Part shown: positions 16,723-27,800 of the stretch, one piece after another
How the letters are laid out: every line of letters starts with the position of its first letter
Position numbering within the stretch: the stretch's first letter is position 1
From: Sphingobacterium cavernae
GTDB taxonomy: Bacteria; Bacteroidota; Bacteroidia; Sphingobacteriales; Sphingobacteriaceae
Direction: 5' to 3'
Assembly (NCBI RefSeq): GCF_008520265.1
Contig: NZ_VIQM01000025.1
Span: 62,001-126,000, forward strand
Length of the DNA: 64,000 bases
Notes under the pieces: generated by a model
Told to the model about the DNA's origin: nothing
Seen by the model: the letters and a program-made list of their open reading frames with translations, nothing else
Databases searched by the model: none
Translations under genes and position numbers: made by a program

Positions 16723-17865
16723 TTATGCAATAACTTTTAATATTTCTTGTACTTTTCGGGCATTGCTAATTGCCAATTCTCTATCGGCATTTACAATACA
16801 TACGTGTCCCATTTTGCGGAAAGGCTTTGTATACTTTTTACCGTATAAATGAATATATACGCCATCCATAGCTAACACGTCTTCAACCCCCACATATTTT
16901 GCTAATCCCTCGTAACCTTCTTCTCCCAAAAGATTAATCATTACAGCATTTGAACGTGCGCTTGTATCACCCAAAGGTAAGTTAAAAATTGCGCGCATAT
17001 GCTGTGCAAATTGCGAAGTAAAGTTCCCTTCAATAGTTTGATGACCCGAATTGTGTGGGCGTGGGGCCAATTCGTTCACTAAAATTTCACCTGTTTTTGT
17101 TAGGAACATTTCGACAGCTAACAATCCTACTATTTGCAAGTCATTAGCAATTTTCTTAGCTAATTCTTCTGCTTGTTGTTGAATTTCAAAACTATATGTT
17201 GATGGCGAAATCAAAAATTCTACCAAGTTAGCTTCAGGATTAAATTCCATCTCGACCATCGGAAAAGTCTTTACTTCACCCCTGTCATTACGTGCCACGA
17301 TAACAGCAATTTCTTTTTCGAAATCAACGATTTCTTCGATGATAGATGGCTCTGTAAACGCTTTCGTTAAATCATCCTCTGTACGAATCATCTTCACTCC
17401 CTTACCATCGTATCCATCTTTACGCAATTTCTGAACATAAGGAATAGACAAATTAGCGGTTTTCAATGAATCAATATTTGAAATAAATTGAAATGCTGAT
17501 GTAGGAATATCATTTTGTTTAAAGAATTGCTTTTGCAATCCTTTATCTTGAATCAAACGAATAACACGAGATTGTGGATATACGACAACGCCTTCATCTT
17601 CTAATGCTTCTAAAGCATCCACATTCACTTTCTCGATTTCGATAGTGATCATGTCCAAATCTTTACCAAAATTGTAGACTGTATCATAATCACTCAATGA
17701 GCCACATTCGAAATGTTGACATAGTTTGCGACACGGTGCATTTTTATCCGGATCCAACACATGTACATTCACGTTGTAATTGATAGCTTCCTGGATAAAC
17801 ATGCGGCCTAACTGACCACCACCGAGAATGCCTAACTGCAACTCACCATAAAAATCTTTTGCCAT
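16723..17865 (-). CDS. purK: N5-carboxyaminoimidazole ribonucleotide synthase PurK
   Basis: PurK uses ATP and bicarbonate to carboxylate AIR, feeding PurE. The 380-residue ATP-grasp protein begins with LGILGGGQLGRM, followed by the ATP-grasp core (QKLRKDGYDGKGV), the EEIVDFEKEIAVIVARN strand, NELAPRPHNSGH (metal/ATP site) and GKKYTKPFRKMGH near the end. It lies 14 bases after nuoB on the same strand and may be transcribed with it. Confidence 0.96.
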   Translation of the reverse strand: MAKDFYGELQLGILGGGQLGRMFIQEAINYNVNVHVLDPDKNAPCRKLCQHFECGSLSDYDTVYNFGKDLDMITIEIEKVNVDALEALEDEGVVVYPQSRVIRLIQDKGLQKQFFKQNDIPTSAFQFISNIDSLKTANLSIPYVQKLRKDGYDGKGVKMIRTEDDLTKAFTEPSIIEEIVDFEKEIAVIVARNDRGEVKTFPMVEMEFNPEANLVEFLISPSTYSFEIQQQAEELAKKIANDLQIVGLLAVEMFLTKTGEILVNELAPRPHNSGHQTIEGNFTSQFAQHMRAIFNLPLGDTSARSNAVMINLLGEEGYEGLAKYVGVEDVLAMDGVYIHLYGKKYTKPFRKMGHVCIVNADRELAISNARKVQEILKVIA

Positions 17866-17879
17866 ATTATATTTAACTA

Positions 17880-18386
17880 TTAAACAGTCTCTTCAAAATA
17901 CTTATCTTGAAAGATTTGCTCACTTTCAATTTTCTTTTGTAATTCTAAAAATGCGCCTATTAAGGCTTCAGGACGTGGAGGACATCCTTGCACATATATA
18001 TCCACAGGTATAATTTTGTCCACACCTTTCACCACATGATAACCATGTTGCCAATACGGACCACCACAATTCGAGCATGATCCCATTGAAATCACATATC
18101 TCGGTTCTGGCATTTGCTCGTATAATCTTTTGATACGATCCGCCATTTTGAACGTAACCGTTCCAGCTATAATCATTACATCCGATTGTCGAGGGGAAGG
18201 TCGCGGGAATACCCCAAAACGATCCAAATCATAGGTCGAAGCCATCGCACCCATCATTTCGATCGCGCAGCAGGCAATTCCAAAACTCATAGGCCACATC
18301 GACGAAAGTCGAGCCCAATTCAATAAGTCATCAATCTTAGCGACGACGACACCATCGGATTTAAGTTGTTGCTCTAGATTGGTCAT
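17880..18386 (-). CDS. nuoB: NADH-quinone oxidoreductase subunit B
   Basis: NuoB carries the N2 iron-sulfur cluster of respiratory complex I, next to the quinone site. The 168-residue protein has the adjacent cysteine pair [10 protein letters not shown] and the further ligands in [12 protein letters not shown] and [12 protein letters not shown]. Its ATG overlaps the nuoA stop by four bases. nuoC and the later subunits are not next to it; purK follows instead. Confidence 0.97.
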   Translation of the reverse strand: MTNLEQQLKSDGVVVAKIDDLLNWARLSSMWPMSFGIACCAIEMMGAMASTYDLDRFGVFPRPSPRQSDVMIIAGTVTFKMADRIKRLYEQMPEPRYVISMGSCSNCGGPYWQHGYHVVKGVDKIIPVDIYVQGCPPRPEALIGAFLELQKKIESEQIFQDKYFEETV

Positions 18387-18970
18387 GCGTTTGGTTTTTT
18401 AAATCTTGGTTTGAAGCCAACAGAAGTCTTCGGTTGTACCGTTTCTTCCTTCACTTCTTCGACCACTTCAGTCGCTTTATAATCTTTGACTTGATATTGT
18501 CTGCTATTCAAAGCTTCATAAGCACTTAATGGAATACCCGTATCAACTGTAGGAATTTTATGTTTTGGTTTTACCCAATTCAGATCACCACGCACCCAAA
18601 CATATACTAATCCTAAAATCAATATGCCTAAGAAAATTGCCATTTCAATCATCGTAAACCATCCCCAACGCGCATCAGCAGCAATTAATTCCGATTGCCC
18701 AAAGACTGTAGCCCACGGAAATACGAAAATCAATTCCACATCAAATAAAAGGAATACTAAAGCAATGACATAAAATCTTGGATTGAATTGTACCCACGAA
18801 CTTCCGGTCGTTTCCTCACCGCATTCGTACGTACTTAATTTGATTGGATTAGGTTTATTGGGTGCCAATAATTTGGCCATAAACATAGTCACACACACCA
18901 AAAGAATACCTACTACTCCGATTAAGAGAATAGATCCATATGCTGAGAGCTGTGTGGGGTGATCGTCCAT
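18383..18970 (-). CDS. nuoA: NADH-quinone oxidoreductase subunit A
   Basis: NuoA is a small membrane subunit of complex I with three helices. Helix 1 is [21 protein letters not shown]. The conserved loop reads [13 protein letters not shown](S)[10 protein letters not shown], and helix 2 contains [15 protein letters not shown]. At 195 residues it is longer than the usual 120-150: about 65 extra C-terminal residues are charged and rich in Lys, Glu and Val, with no clear fold. It is the first gene of the nuoA-nuoB-purK-purE string. Confidence 0.95.
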   Translation of the reverse strand: MDDHPTQLSAYGSILLIGVVGILLVCVTMFMAKLLAPNKPNPIKLSTYECGEETTGSSWVQFNPRFYVIALVFLLFDVELIFVFPWATVFGQSELIAADARWGWFTMIEMAIFLGILILGLVYVWVRGDLNWVKPKHKIPTVDTGIPLSAYEALNSRQYQVKDYKATEVVEEVKEETVQPKTSVGFKPRFKKPNA

Positions 18971-19034
18971 GCTACAAAATTAACAATTAATTCTTTACCG
19001 CTAAAATTAAGCAACAAAAATCATTTATAAAAAC

Positions 19035-19063
19035 AAAACCAAGTCATTTAAAGACTTGGTTTT
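19035..19063 (-). terminator. Terminator of ffh
   Basis: Perfect stem AAAACCAAGTC / GACTTGGTTTT (19035-19045 and 19053-19063). It lies 28 bases downstream of the ffh stop, with T-rich sequence following on the minus strand. Confidence 0.8.
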
Positions 19064-19090
19064 GAAAATTATTTAATATTGAATTCCTAA

Positions 19091-20434
19091 TTAAAATGGT
19101 TTTCCTGGCATCTTTGGCATGTTGCGCATCATCTTCGCCGCCATAGCCGGATTCGACATCTGCTTCATCACCTTACGCATATCCATGAATTGTTTTAACA
19201 ATTTATTCACTTCCTCAATATTTGTACCGGAGCCTTTAGCGATACGCGTTCTTCTGCGTTGATCGATAGCATCAGGATTTTCACGCTCAAATGGTGTCAT
19301 CGAATCAATAATAGCCTCAATAGGTTTGAAAGCATCATCCTCAATTTCTACATCTTTCAACGCTTTACCAGCTCCTGGAATCATACCAATCAAATCTTTC
19401 ATGTTACCCATTTTTTTGATTTGTTGGATTTGCGAACGGAAGTCGTTGAAATCAAATTTATTTTTGCGGATTTTCTTTTGAAGTTCAGCTGCTTGCTTTT
19501 CGTCAAATTGTTGTTGTGCACGTTCTACTAAGGAAACAACGTCACCCATACCCAAGATACGAGAGGCCATACGATCTGGATAGAATACATCTAAAGCTTC
19601 CATCTTCTCCCCCGTACCAATGAATTTGATAGGCTTATTGACAACAGATTTAATCGATAAAGCCGCACCACCGCGAGTATCACCATCTAATTTGGTCAAT
19701 ACAACACCTGTAAAATCCAAACGATCGTTAAATGTTTTGGCTGTGTTTACCGCATCTTGACCAGTCATAGAATCCACAACAAAAAGAATTTCTTGTGGTT
19801 GAGTCGCCTCTTTAACTGCTGTAATTTCATTCATCAACGCTTCGTCTATAGCCAAACGACCAGCCGTATCGATGATGATTACATTATTTCCATTTCTTTT
19901 TCCTTCTTCTACACCCGCTTTTGCGATAGCAATAGGATCTGTAGAATTACGATCTGTGTATACTGGTACCCCAACTTGGCCACCCAAAACTTCCAATTGA
20001 TCAATCGCAGCTGGACGATAAACATCACCTGCAACCAACAATGGCTTTTTACCTTTCGTAGTTTTTAAATAGTTTGCTAGTTTACCAGTGAAAGTTGTTT
20101 TACCCGCACCGTTCAAACCCGCTATCAAGATTACAGTGGGATTCTTCGATAAATCAAGATCTGTAACAGTACCGCCCATTAAAGCTGTCAACTCATCATT
20201 CATGATTTTTGTCAACAACTGACCAGGAGAGATACTAGTCAATACATTTTCACCCAAAGCTTTTTGCTTCACGTCATCCGTAAAAGTTTTGGCTGTTTTA
20301 TAATTCACATCGGCATCTAACAATGCTTTGCGAATTTCTTTCATCGTCTCCGCGACGTTGATTTCTGTAATATTTCCTTGTCCTTTTAATACTTTAAAGG
20401 CTCTATCTAATTTATCTTGAAGATTTGAAAACAT
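19091..20434 (-). CDS. ffh: Signal recognition particle protein Ffh
   Basis: Ffh binds signal sequences and 4.5S RNA and targets ribosomes to the membrane through its GTPase. The 447-residue protein has the N domain (FSNLQDKLDRAFKVLKGQG), the G domain with P-loop GLNGAGKTTFTGKLA, DTAGR, TKLDG(D)TRGGAAL and GTGEKMEAL, and the methionine-rich M domain (KQMSNPAMAAKMMRNMPKMPG) at the end. A TAACTTTG box at 20474-20467 on the minus strand is a good -7 promoter candidate. Confidence 0.97.
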   Translation of the reverse strand: MFSNLQDKLDRAFKVLKGQGNITEINVAETMKEIRKALLDADVNYKTAKTFTDDVKQKALGENVLTSISPGQLLTKIMNDELTALMGGTVTDLDLSKNPTVILIAGLNGAGKTTFTGKLANYLKTTKGKKPLLVAGDVYRPAAIDQLEVLGGQVGVPVYTDRNSTDPIAIAKAGVEEGKRNGNNVIIIDTAGRLAIDEALMNEITAVKEATQPQEILFVVDSMTGQDAVNTAKTFNDRLDFTGVVLTKLDGDTRGGAALSIKSVVNKPIKFIGTGEKMEALDVFYPDRMASRILGMGDVVSLVERAQQQFDEKQAAELQKKIRKNKFDFNDFRSQIQQIKKMGNMKDLIGMIPGAGKALKDVEIEDDAFKPIEAIIDSMTPFERENPDAIDQRRRTRIAKGSGTNIEEVNKLLKQFMDMRKVMKQMSNPAMAAKMMRNMPKMPGKPF

Positions 20435-20466
20435 AGTTAATCTTTTGAAATTCTTATGCTAAGCGA

Positions 20467-20474
20467 CAAAGTTA
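20467..20474 (-). promoter_or_regulatory. Putative ffh -7 promoter box
   Basis: On the minus strand the bases read TAACTTTG, an exact TAnnTTTG match 32 bases before the ffh start. No good -33 TTTG is visible at 19 bases. Confidence 0.4.
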
Positions 20475-20568
20475 CAAAATTGCTTCGAAAGGAGATTCAT
20501 GCAAAACACAAATCACCAAAAAAGGGATAAAATAATTATCCCCCTCCACTATTTAATTCTAAAAGTTA

Positions 20569-21255
20569 TTAATCTCTACGCCCCATTAACAAACTCGCAT
20601 AGTACAATAAAGTTACTAATGCTGATAAAGCCGCTATTACATAAGTCATCGCTGCCCATTTCAATGCATCTTTAGCACCATCATGCTCTTCCACATTATG
20701 CGTGATATTCGCTGTATTCAACCATGCTAAAGCTCTTTTTGAAGCATCAAATTCTACAGGCAATGTAATAAAACTGAAAACAGTTGTAACTGCTAATGCT
20801 GCAACACCAATTTGAAGCAACAGGAGATTATTAGAGAAGATCGCTAACATAACACCTATCATCAAAGTAAATGATACAATCTTAGAAGCTACATTAACAA
20901 TCGGCACCATTGACGAACGGAATTGCAACCATGAATACGCTGTAGCGTGCTGGATAGCGTGACCACATTCGTGTGCTGACACAGCAGCAGCCGCGACGCT
21001 ACGTCCATGATATACTTCAGGACTTAAATTTACCGTTCGATCCGCTGGATTGTAGTGATCCGTCAATTGACCTTCTACCGAAATAATCTTTACGTCGTAT
21101 ATATTACTATCGTGAAGCATCTTTTGCGCAATCTCCGCTCCCGATAGCCCAGATGTCAGCGGCATTTCTGAATACTTCTTAAACTTATTTTTAAATCTCG
21201 TTTGGACAATCATACTTATGATTCCAATCCCTATTAACAAAACCCAAATTGCCAT
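20569..21255 (-). CDS. Zinc metallopeptidase, YugP-like membrane protein
   Basis: A 228-residue membrane protein of the putative neutral zinc metallopeptidase family (YugP type). One helix lies at the N-terminus, then GLSGAEIAQKMLHDSN, DHYNPADRTVNLSPEVY and the zinc site VSAHECGHAIQHA (HExxH form HECGH). Two or three helices follow. The membrane-embedded HExxH suggests proteolysis of membrane or envelope proteins, but no substrate is known to me. A single gene between ffh and the sigma factor gene. Confidence 0.9.
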   Translation of the reverse strand: MAIWVLLIGIGIISMIVQTRFKNKFKKYSEMPLTSGLSGAEIAQKMLHDSNIYDVKIISVEGQLTDHYNPADRTVNLSPEVYHGRSVAAAAVSAHECGHAIQHATAYSWLQFRSSMVPIVNVASKIVSFTLMIGVMLAIFSNNLLLLQIGVAALAVTTVFSFITLPVEFDASKRALAWLNTANITHNVEEHDGAKDALKWAAMTYVIAALSALVTLLYYASLLMGRRD

Positions 21256-21406
21256 ATCTTTTTATAATTTATAATTTCTACTTATTTACAGTTCTATATC
21301 AAAACAAATTCCAAAAATAATATTAGGTTAAATATCCTATATTTTAATGTCAACTTGTCAATGATGAACCTCAAATATACTAAAACACCGTCAAAATAAC
21401 AGCAAT

Positions 21407-21442
21407 AAAAAAGGATTTTCACAGAAATGAAAATCCTTTTTT
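21407..21442 (-). terminator. Terminator of the ECF sigma factor gene
   Basis: Perfect stem AAAAAAGGATTTTC / GAAAATCCTTTTTT (21407-21420 and 21429-21442) with an 8-base loop, 17 bases past the sigma factor stop. Confidence 0.85.
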
Positions 21443-21459
21443 AGTATCACACAATGATA

Positions 21460-22050
21460 TTAATTATACTGAAAACTCAAATTATGTTCTTCAATTAATC
21501 TTCTCAAATTACTTAACGCATAACGCATTCTACCTAAAGCTGTATTAATACTTACCTCCGTGACTTCAGCTATATCTTTGAAGCTCATATCACAAAAATG
21601 ACGCATTATAAGCACTTCCTTTTGGTCATCAGGCAACAACTGTATAAGTTTCTTCAAATCCACATCCACTTGATTTCTGACCATTTTGCGTTCCACATCA
21701 TCATCTGCAAAATCCATCATTTCAAAAATATCATAACCATCCCCAGTAATTACTGTAGGACTACGTTTCTCCTTGCGGAAATAATCAATGACCATATTGT
21801 AAGCAATACGAACCACCCAAGGTAAAAATTTACCTTCTTCATTGTATCCTCCAGATTTGATCGTATTAATAACTTTAATGAATGTCTCTTGAAATATATC
21901 TTCAGCGACATACTCATCTTTGACACGCATATATATTGAGGTATATATCTTACTCTTGTATCGATCTATCAATATTTTCAACCCATTCTCATCGCCACTG
22001 GCATATAGATGAATCAGTTGTTGATCGGTCATGTTATTTAAATTTTTCAT
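21460..22050 (-). CDS. ECF-type RNA polymerase sigma factor (sigma-70 family)
   Basis: A 196-residue sigma factor with region 2 (IYTSIYMRVKDEYVAEDIFQETFIKV, then FLPWVVRIAYNMVIDYFRK) and region 4 (LLPDDQKEVLIMRHFCDMSFKDIAEVTEVSINTALGRMRYAL). There is no region 1 or 3, as expected for an ECF factor. No anti-sigma gene is adjacent: ORFs on both sides are unrelated enzymes. It may therefore be controlled by its own expression or by a distant partner. The region 4 helix-turn-helix is intact. Confidence 0.93.
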   Translation of the reverse strand: MKNLNNMTDQQLIHLYASGDENGLKILIDRYKSKIYTSIYMRVKDEYVAEDIFQETFIKVINTIKSGGYNEEGKFLPWVVRIAYNMVIDYFRKEKRSPTVITGDGYDIFEMMDFADDDVERKMVRNQVDVDLKKLIQLLPDDQKEVLIMRHFCDMSFKDIAEVTEVSINTALGRMRYALSNLRRLIEEHNLSFQYN

Positions 22051-22247
22051 AACAATTTCCTATTTAAGTTACAGCAAAAATTAATTTTAGAGTAAGCGTG
22101 TTTCGATAAGCGTTTGTTTTAGTTATGTTTTAAAATTCAATAGCTAATTGTAGGCATAAAAGTAGTAGAAATTCTACATAAATTCAAAAGACTTAGCTTT
22201 TATTTAACATTAATTCACAGTCACATTAGATATAAAACTAACAACAA

Positions 22248-22277
22248 AAAAGCACCAAAGTTTGATTTGGTGCTTTT
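22248..22277 (-). terminator. Terminator of glyA
   Basis: AAAAGCACCAAA / TTTGGTGCTTTT (22248-22259 and 22266-22277), a perfect 12-bp stem with a 6-base loop, 24 bases past the glyA stop. Confidence 0.85.
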
Positions 22278-22300
22278 AAAATTATTTATTTACAATTCTC

Positions 22301-23572
22301 TTACTTATATAATGGAAATTTTGCCATTAAATCTTTCACTTTACCGTGAATAGCATTTAATTGAGCTTCATTACCGCGATTTTCCAATGCTTCGTCGATT
22401 AATTCACCAATTTGAATCATTTCCGCTTCTTTAACACCACGAGTTGTGATTGCTGCAGTACCAAAACGAACACCTGAAGTCACAAAAGGAGAACGTGTAT
22501 CAAAAGGAACCATGTTTTTATTCGTAGTGATACCTGCTTGACCCAATACAGCCTCTGCCTCTTTACCCGAAATATCTTTATTGCGTAAGTCAACTAACAT
22601 TAAGTGGTTATCTGTACCGCCAGAAATGATCTTGTAATCTCTATCGATAAAGAATTTAGCTAATACTTGTGCATTTGCTTGTACTTGCTTAGCATATGCT
22701 AAGTATTCATCAGTCAAAGCCTCACCGTAAGCAATTGCTTTTGCTGCAATAGTGTGCTCCAACGGTCCACCCTGTGTACCTGGGAATACCGCTAAATCTA
22801 ACAATTGTGTAATAGTACGAGTTTCACCTTTAGGAGTTTTAGCTCCCCAAGTGTTTTCGAAATCTTTACCTACCATGATCATACCACCACGAGGACCACG
22901 CAATGTCTTGTGCGTAGTTGTCGTCACGATATGACAGTGCGGAAGTGGATCTGCTAATAATCCTTTAGCAATAAGACCCGCAGGGTGCGAAATATCCGCC
23001 ATTAATAAAGCACCGATTTCATCAGCTACTTTACGAATACGCGCGTAGTCCCAATCACGAGAATATGCGGAAGCACCACAGATAATCATTTTTGGTTTTT
23101 CGCGTAATGCAGTCTCTTCTAAAGATTCGTAATCAATCAGACCTGTTTCTTCTTTTACTCCGTAGAATAATGGTTGGTAAATCTTACCCGATAAGTTTGC
23201 TGGAGAACCATGTGTTAAGTGACCGCCATGCGACAAATCTAAACCTAAAATCTTATCACCTGGTTTAATAGTAGCTAAAAATACAGCTGCATTAGCTTGT
23301 GCACCAGAGTGAGGCTGAACGTTAACCCATTCTGCACCGAATAATTTCTTAGCTCTTTCAATCGCGATAGTTTCTATTTCATCAACTACCTCACAACCGC
23401 CGTAATAGCGTTTTCCTGGAAGTCCTTCTGCATATTTGTTTGTCAAAACAGAACCTGCAGCTTCCATTACTTGTTTACTTACGAAGTTTTCTGAAGCAAT
23501 TAATTCGATACCTTCTTCTTGGCGTTTTAGCTCGTCAGCGATTAGATTAAAGATGGCTTGATCTCTTTCCAT
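22301..23572 (-). CDS. glyA: Serine hydroxymethyltransferase
   Basis: GlyA is a PLP enzyme that converts serine and tetrahydrofolate to glycine and 5,10-methylene-THF. The 423-residue length is standard. It has [39 protein letters not shown], and the PLP-lysine motif [14 protein letters not shown], with [12 protein letters not shown] and [13 protein letters not shown] later. A TATATTTG box lies upstream at 23624-23617 on the minus strand. It stands alone with its own terminator. Confidence 0.98.
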   Translation of the reverse strand: MERDQAIFNLIADELKRQEEGIELIASENFVSKQVMEAAGSVLTNKYAEGLPGKRYYGGCEVVDEIETIAIERAKKLFGAEWVNVQPHSGAQANAAVFLATIKPGDKILGLDLSHGGHLTHGSPANLSGKIYQPLFYGVKEETGLIDYESLEETALREKPKMIICGASAYSRDWDYARIRKVADEIGALLMADISHPAGLIAKGLLADPLPHCHIVTTTTHKTLRGPRGGMIMVGKDFENTWGAKTPKGETRTITQLLDLAVFPGTQGGPLEHTIAAKAIAYGEALTDEYLAYAKQVQANAQVLAKFFIDRDYKIISGGTDNHLMLVDLRNKDISGKEAEAVLGQAGITTNKNMVPFDTRSPFVTSGVRFGTAAITTRGVKEAEMIQIGELIDEALENRGNEAQLNAIHGKVKDLMAKFPLYK

Positions 23573-23616
23573 TATACTTAATTATTGTTGGATGCGTAAT
23601 TCACTTTATTTTGTCG

Positions 23617-23624
23617 CAAATATA
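23617..23624 (-). promoter_or_regulatory. Putative glyA -7 promoter box
   Basis: TATATTTG on the minus strand matches TAnnTTTG exactly. It lies 44 bases before the glyA start; the -33 element is not clear. Confidence 0.45.
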
Positions 23625-23734
23625 CGATTATCTTATCTTTTCTTTAAATTCTTTAACACTTCTTTTTCAAAAGAATGCATGTACAGTAAATTCTTCATTA
23701 AAGAGATATGATTCTTTCAAAAAATAAAATTTTA

Positions 23735-24262
23735 TTAGGCAGAAAGCTCCTTTTTTAGAATAAGTTGTGCCGCTTCGTATGGATTTACATCCAATTCGGA
23801 CACATGCTTCAAGATCATCCCAACATATGTATCTGTAGTCGCATCAGCTTGAACTACTTTACTGGTATTTTTAAACAAAGTTATTGTACTATCTTTTAAA
23901 TCTTTGACAACAGTCCAAGCAGCATCCGACACATAAAGTTGTTGCGTAAAATTATGCTGATATTCGTTTTCAATATCCTGAATTATGGCTTGTTTATACT
24001 GCTCAATAGTAAGATTTGGCGCATGATTTCGCAATAGAACCTGGTAGGGCGTAATGCGATAAGCGAACAATATCAATCGTTCATAAGCTGTAAACTGCAA
24101 TTGCTGTGTGTTCTTAACAAGCTCCTTATTATGATTAATAGCATTAACTTTCAGAAAAAGGCTCTCAACTTTGGGCCATATCACATAAAAAGCTAAGACT
24201 AATGCCACCAATACGCCGAACCCAATGATAAATAATTGCTTTAGCAATTCGATAAATTCCAT
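23735..24262 (-). CDS. Membrane-anchored protein of unknown function
   Basis: A 175-residue protein I cannot assign. Residues 8-32 form a single strong membrane helix (IIGFGVLVALVLAFYVIW). The rest is soluble, helical and charged: residues near 55-75 read QQLQFTAYERLILFAYRITP, and a C-terminal segment ends with NPYEAAQLILKKEL. This looks like a conserved Bacteroidota protein with a helical cytoplasmic domain. It is divergent from the Fe-S carrier gene. Confidence 0.7.
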   Translation of the reverse strand: MEFIELLKQLFIIGFGVLVALVLAFYVIWPKVESLFLKVNAINHNKELVKNTQQLQFTAYERLILFAYRITPYQVLLRNHAPNLTIEQYKQAIIQDIENEYQHNFTQQLYVSDAAWTVVKDLKDSTITLFKNTSKVVQADATTDTYVGMILKHVSELDVNPYEAAQLILKKELSA

Positions 24263-24363
24263 TTTATTTCAATGTTTATAAATTGTCAAAAAATATAAGG
24301 TTGATTTTTAATGTCTAAAAATATGTAATTTTGTTTAACAATCAATTCGGAAAGGTTATTACT

Positions 24364-24717
24364 ATGAGTACTGAAAATATAATAGCAACAGGTCCAGTTA
24401 CTTTAACTACGGGCGCGGTAGCAGAATTAAAAAAATTAATAGATCAACAAGAGTTAGGTGCAGAATTTGGTCTTCGTCTAGGCGTAGAAGGCGGTGGCTG
24501 CTCAGGAATGAGTTATATCTTGGGATTTGATCAGAAAAAAGAAGGCGATTCAGAGTATGAAATCGAAGGAATTCGCATTTTTATGAACAAGGCACACGGC
24601 ATGTATCTGGCAGGTATGGAAGTTGATTTCAAAAATGGCCTAGATGCACGTGGCTTTATTTTCAACAACCCTAATGCGACTAGTACTTGCGGCTGCGGCT
24701 CGAGTTTCTCTGCATAA
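24364..24717 (+). CDS. A-type iron-sulfur cluster carrier (IscA/ErpA/HesB family)
   Basis: A 117-residue A-type carrier that accepts and delivers Fe-S clusters. Conserved cysteines are present: GGGCSGMSY in the middle and the C-terminal STCGCGSSF (CxC). The fold core LRLGVEGGGCSG and NATSTCGCGSSF matches IscA/ErpA. The start at 24364 is chosen because a TAATTTTG promoter box (24326-24333) overlaps the alternative start at 24331. It may work with sulfur supplied by SufS-type desulfurases, such as the one at 5999-7802. Confidence 0.93.
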   Translation: MSTENIIATGPVTLTTGAVAELKKLIDQQELGAEFGLRLGVEGGGCSGMSYILGFDQKKEGDSEYEIEGIRIFMNKAHGMYLAGMEVDFKNGLDARGFIFNNPNATSTCGCGSSFSA

Positions 24718-24731
24718 TAATTTTATTTTAC

Positions 24732-24771
24732 ATACAAGAAAAGCACTTCGATTGAAGTGCTTTTCTTGTAT
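24732..24771 (+). terminator. Terminator of the A-type carrier gene
   Basis: A perfect 18-bp stem (arms 24732-24749 and 24754-24771, core AAGCACTTC/GAAGTGCTT) with a 4-base loop. The T-rich right arm serves as the U-tract. Confidence 0.85.
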
Positions 24772-24869
24772 ACGTAGATTTCTAACAAATAGTGGGATTT
24801 TTTCACCTTCCATTTTCAAAGTTAAATCGTTAAATTAGCGACCTTTGAAAAATTGATATAAAATACGTG

Positions 24870-27800
24870 ATGTACAAGGAATATAAGCAGTTAAATTTAC
24901 CGGAAATCGGAAAGGAAGTTTTAAGACGTTGGGGTGCGGAGGATATCTTCGCAAAGAGTATTTCGAATCGTCCTGCAAGCAAACCATACACTTTTTATGA
25001 AGGTCCGCCTTCGGCGAATGGTATGCCGGGCATTCACCACGTAATGGCTCGTACGATTAAGGATATTTTCTGTCGTTATAAAACTTTAAAAGGTTACCAA
25101 GTAAAACGTAAAGGTGGTTGGGATACGCACGGTCTCCCAATCGAGTTGGCTGTGGAGAAATCTTTAGGCATTACCAAAGAAGATATAGGAACGAAAATTT
25201 CTGTTGAAGACTACAACAATGCTTGTCGCAAAGAGGTCATGAAATACACAGATGTATGGAATGACTTAACAGAAAAAATGGGGTATTGGGTGGACCTGGA
25301 AAATCCATATATTACTTATCAAAACGAATATATCGAGACATTATGGTTCTTGTTGAAAGACTTATACAAAAAAGGTCTTTTGTACAAGGGTTACACTATT
25401 CAGCCGTACTCACCTGCCGCAGGTACAGGATTAAGTTCACACGAATTGAACCAACCAGGCACGTACAAAGATGTAAAAGACACAACTATCGTTGCTGAAT
25501 TCCGCGTTGACAAATTGCAAGTTCATCCGTTGATTAATACCTTAGTAGAATCAGCAGATGAAGATGTAGCATTCATCGCATGGACAACTACACCTTGGAC
25601 ATTGCCAAGTAACTCGGCTTTGGCAGTAGGTCCAAAAATTAAATACGTAAAAATCAAAACTTTCAACCAATACACTGGTTCTCCAGTTTCGGTTGTATTG
25701 GCAAAAAACTTAATCAGCAAACATTTCAAAGCTGAAGGACAAAACGCTTCATTCCAAGATTACAAAGTAGGTGATAAAATCGTTCCTTGGGAACAAGTAG
25801 CTGAATTTACTGGTGCCGAATTGGTAGGTTTACGTTACCACCAATTGTTACCTTATATTACTTCTGAGGAATTATTGGAAAAAGCTTTCCGCGTAATTCC
25901 TGGTGATTTCGTTACGACAGAAGATGGTACAGGTATCGTTCACATCGCGCCTACCTACGGTGCGGATGACTTTCGTGTAGCCAAAGAAGCTGGTGTACCA
26001 GCTATTTTGGTAAAAGATGAAAATGGCAAAGAAGGACCTACAGTTGATCGCACTGGTCGTTTTGTTAAAGAAGTAACTGATTTTGCAGGTCGTTTTGTAA
26101 AAGAAGAATACTATTCGGAAGAAGAACGAGCTGATAAAGACTTCCGTCCGACAGATGTATTAATCGCGATCAAGTTAAAAGAAGATAACAAAGCGTTCGA
26201 CGTTAAGAAATACGAACACACCTACCCGCACTGTTGGCGTACGGATAAACCCGTATTGTATTATCCTTTGGATAGTTGGTTTATCAAAACTACTGCTGTA
26301 AAAGAGAAATTGGTAGAATTGAACAAAACAATCAATTGGAAACCAGAAGCTACAGGTTCAGGCCGTTTTGGTAACTGGTTAGAAAACTTAGTAGACTGGA
26401 ACTTGTCACGTTCTAGATATTGGGGAACACCACTTCCTATTTGGAGAACGGAGGATGAAAACGAAGAAATCTGTATCGGTTCGATGATAGAATTGAAACA
26501 ATATTTAGAAGCTTCTTTGGAATCAGATGTTCTTACAATTGAAGAAAAATCCGTTAACAAAGAGTATTTAGATAAATTCGGTTCAGAGAAATTAGATCTT
26601 CACCGTCCTTATGTTGACCATATTGTTTTGGTTTCAGAGTCTGGACAGAAAATGTTCCGTGAATTGGACTTAATTGATGTATGGTTTGATTCAGGCGCGA
26701 TGCCTTATGCACAATGGGGATTAGATTACGATAAATTAGCCGCTGGCGATCCTCTTCCTTTCAAATCGGAATATAATTCAGCATTTCCTGCGGATTTTAT
26801 CGCGGAAGGTGTTGACCAAACTCGTGGATGGTTCTTTACGCTTCACGCTATTTCGACAATGGTTCGTGGCTCGGTAGCGTTCAAAAACGTTGTTTCTAAC
26901 GGATTGGTATTAGACAAAAATGGAAACAAAATGTCTAAACGTCTTGGAAACGGTGTCGATCCATTTGCGACTATTGATAAATATTCGGCAGATGCGACAC
27001 GTTGGTACATGATCAGCAACGCATCTCCTTGGGACAATTTGAAATTCAACGATGAAGGTTTAGATGAAGTTCGTCGTAAATTCTTCGGTACATTATATAA
27101 CACATACGCTTTCTTCGCATTATATGCGAACATCGACAAATTCAGCTACGCTGAAGCAGAAATTGCAATTGAAGATCGTCCTGAAATCGACAGGTGGATT
27201 ATTTCCTTGTTGAACAGTTTGAGCAAAGAAGTTGATGGATTCTATGCAGATTTCGAACCAACAAAAGCTGCTCGAGCTATACAGAATTTTGTGGATGAGC
27301 ATTTGAGTAACTGGTACGTGCGTCTGTGTCGTCGTCGTTTCTGGAAAGGTGAATATACAGAAGATAAGATTTCGGCTTATCAAACATTGTATACGTGTTT
27401 GGATACGATTGCGAAATTAATGGCACCAGTTTCGCCGTTCTTCGCGGATCAATTGTATTTGGATTTAAACAATGCTACGAAGAAAGAAAACTTTGAGTCG
27501 GTGCACTTGGCTGACTTTCCTGCATATCAAACGGAGTTGGTAGACAAAGCTTTGGAAGAAAGAATGGCTATTGCACAAGATATTTCTTCATTGACATTGT
27601 CACTACGTAAAAAAGTAGGTATAAACGTACGTCAACCATTAAGCAAAATCTTGGTTCCTGTATTGGATGCAGCATTCCAAGAAAAAGTAGAAAAAGTGAA
27701 AGATTTAATTTTGTCGGAGACAAATATCAAAGACATTGAATTCATCACGGATACGACGGGAATTATTAAGAAAAAAATCAAACCAAACTTCAAAGCATTA

